Shown here: positions 11,137 through 11,312 of the stretch, in pieces
Numbering within the stretch: the first letter of the stretch is position 1
Layout of the letters: every line of letters starts with the position of its first letter
NCBI GenBank assembly: GCA_002508545.1
Contig: DAVH01000068.1
Location: forward strand, 39,561-50,872
DNA from: Methanomassiliicoccus sp. UBA6
GTDB taxonomy: Archaea; Thermoplasmatota; Thermoplasmata; Methanomassiliicoccales; Methanomassiliicoccaceae
Length of the DNA stretch: 11,312 bases
Direction: 5' to 3'
Made by a program: the position numbers and the translations under genes
The notes under the pieces: model-generated
Seen by the model: only the letters and a program-made list of their open reading frames with translations
What the model was told of the DNA's origin: nothing
Database searches by the model: none

Positions 11137-11178
11137 TGTGATGTGCTGGCCTTCGCCCGCATCATGAAAAAACCGTTC

Positions 11179-11310
11179 TTACGCCGACTTCTCGTTATCA
11201 ATAATAAAAATGTGAGGATCTTGAAGCGGCCGAGATGCGAAGGAAGCGGGATCTCCCGTGACCTCGGTCCTGCGGCCGAAGGTGGGCGGCAGGCGACAGA
11301 CGATCGCGGC
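11179..11310 (-). CDS. Possible C-terminus of a gene entering from beyond the right edge
   Basis: The complement is open for 43 codons from the window edge to TAA at 11179-11181. The residues look moderately protein-like at the end (DPHIFIIDNEKSA), and a T6 run on the minus strand (11166-11171) follows the stop, as at an archaeal terminator. The stretch is short and no family is recognised. A structured non-coding element is an equal possibility, since CCGAG/CTCGG and CGGGA/TCCCG nested inverted repeats lie inside it. Confidence 0.2.
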   Translation of the reverse strand, partial: AAIVCRLPPTFGRRTEVTGDPASFASRPLQDPHIFIIDNEKSA

Positions 11311-11312
11311 TA

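Larger units (their letters stand above)
10903..11312. other. Long region without a convincing gene
   Basis: No recognisable coding region, tRNA or rRNA is seen in these 410 bases. The stretch from about 10990 to 11220 is clearly more A/T-rich than the genes around it. It holds an ATCAC/GTGAT inverted repeat (11003-11007 and 11023-11027), an ATATTAATAT palindrome (11026-11035), a 14-codon frame after a good TATA element, and two TGTTACCA direct repeats. A short minus-strand open frame enters from the right edge. The frames at 10797-11141 (+) and 11004-11201 (-) have compositions unlike real proteins. Confidence 0.5.

Noticed and set aside
10797..11141. 114-codon plus-strand frame in the right-hand non-coding region
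   Set aside because: No motif, no promoter at a suitable distance, mixed composition across a GC-to-AT transition, and it overlaps repeats and promoter-like elements.
11004..11201. 65-codon minus-strand frame
   Set aside because: Composition is unlike the other proteins, no ribosome or promoter signal was found, and it lies in AT-rich DNA where stops are merely absent by chance.
11226..11312. Possible start of RNase P RNA or another known structural RNA (ACAGACGATCGCGGCT near the edge resembles a conserved RNase P word)
   Set aside because: Only a short, imperfect resemblance; the other conserved blocks are not seen, and the window ends too soon to judge.
1..11312. CRISPR array, insertion sequence, integrase, attachment site or tRNA
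   Set aside because: No regularly spaced repeats, transposase or integrase motifs, terminal inverted repeats or tRNA-like folds were found on reading both strands.

Overview
This is a GC-rich archaeal segment. Start codons are often preceded by a T/A-rich TATA-like element about 24-37 bases upstream, leaving little or no leader, and several starts are GTG or TTG. The gene content also points to archaea: a rubredoxin-fused ferredoxin:disulfide reductase, a lipoate ligase split into LplA and LplB as in Thermoplasma, two DUF2769-type cysteine proteins (a family known mainly from methanogens), and a bacterial-type 2-oxoacid dehydrogenase operon. I infer a member of Thermoplasmatota, possibly near Methanomassiliicoccales. 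No rRNA or tRNA is present to confirm this.

Layout. Positions 1-541 (-) hold the N-terminal 180 residues of histidinol dehydrogenase, cut by the window edge. Positions 627-1298 (-) encode a VIT1/CCC1-like five-helix membrane protein. It is divergent from a small CGKC thioredoxin-like protein (1378-1644, +), followed by a minimal parvulin (1692-1973, +). A hairpin terminator separates the parvulin from a convergent small membrane protein (2007-2369, -). Next come an unrecognised 142-residue protein (2492-2920, +), a flavin-reductase-like protein (3000-3536, +) and a convergent tandem C2H2 zinc-finger protein (3537-3896, -).

The core is two converging operons that meet at one CTAG at 5765-5768. 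The plus operon (4001-5768) is ferredoxin:disulfide reductase, a CPHC thioredoxin-like protein, lplB and lplA, with gaps of 4 nt or overlaps of 4 nt. The minus operon (9928-5765) is lipA, E1 alpha, E1 beta and E2. It contains the lipoyl cofactor synthase and every 2-oxoacid dehydrogenase subunit except E3. Together the two operons supply the complex, the ligase that lipoylates (or octanoylates) it, the enzyme that inserts sulfur, and a ferredoxin-dependent dithiol/disulfide relay placed in the same transcript as the ligase. The last pairing is the most interesting feature of the window.

Beyond lipA lie two paralogous ten-cysteine DUF2769-type genes (10046-10348 and 10412-10693, +). The final 600 bases hold no convincing gene. 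They contain promoter-like elements, tiny open frames, short repeats and hairpins, and are more A/T-rich between about 10990 and 11220.
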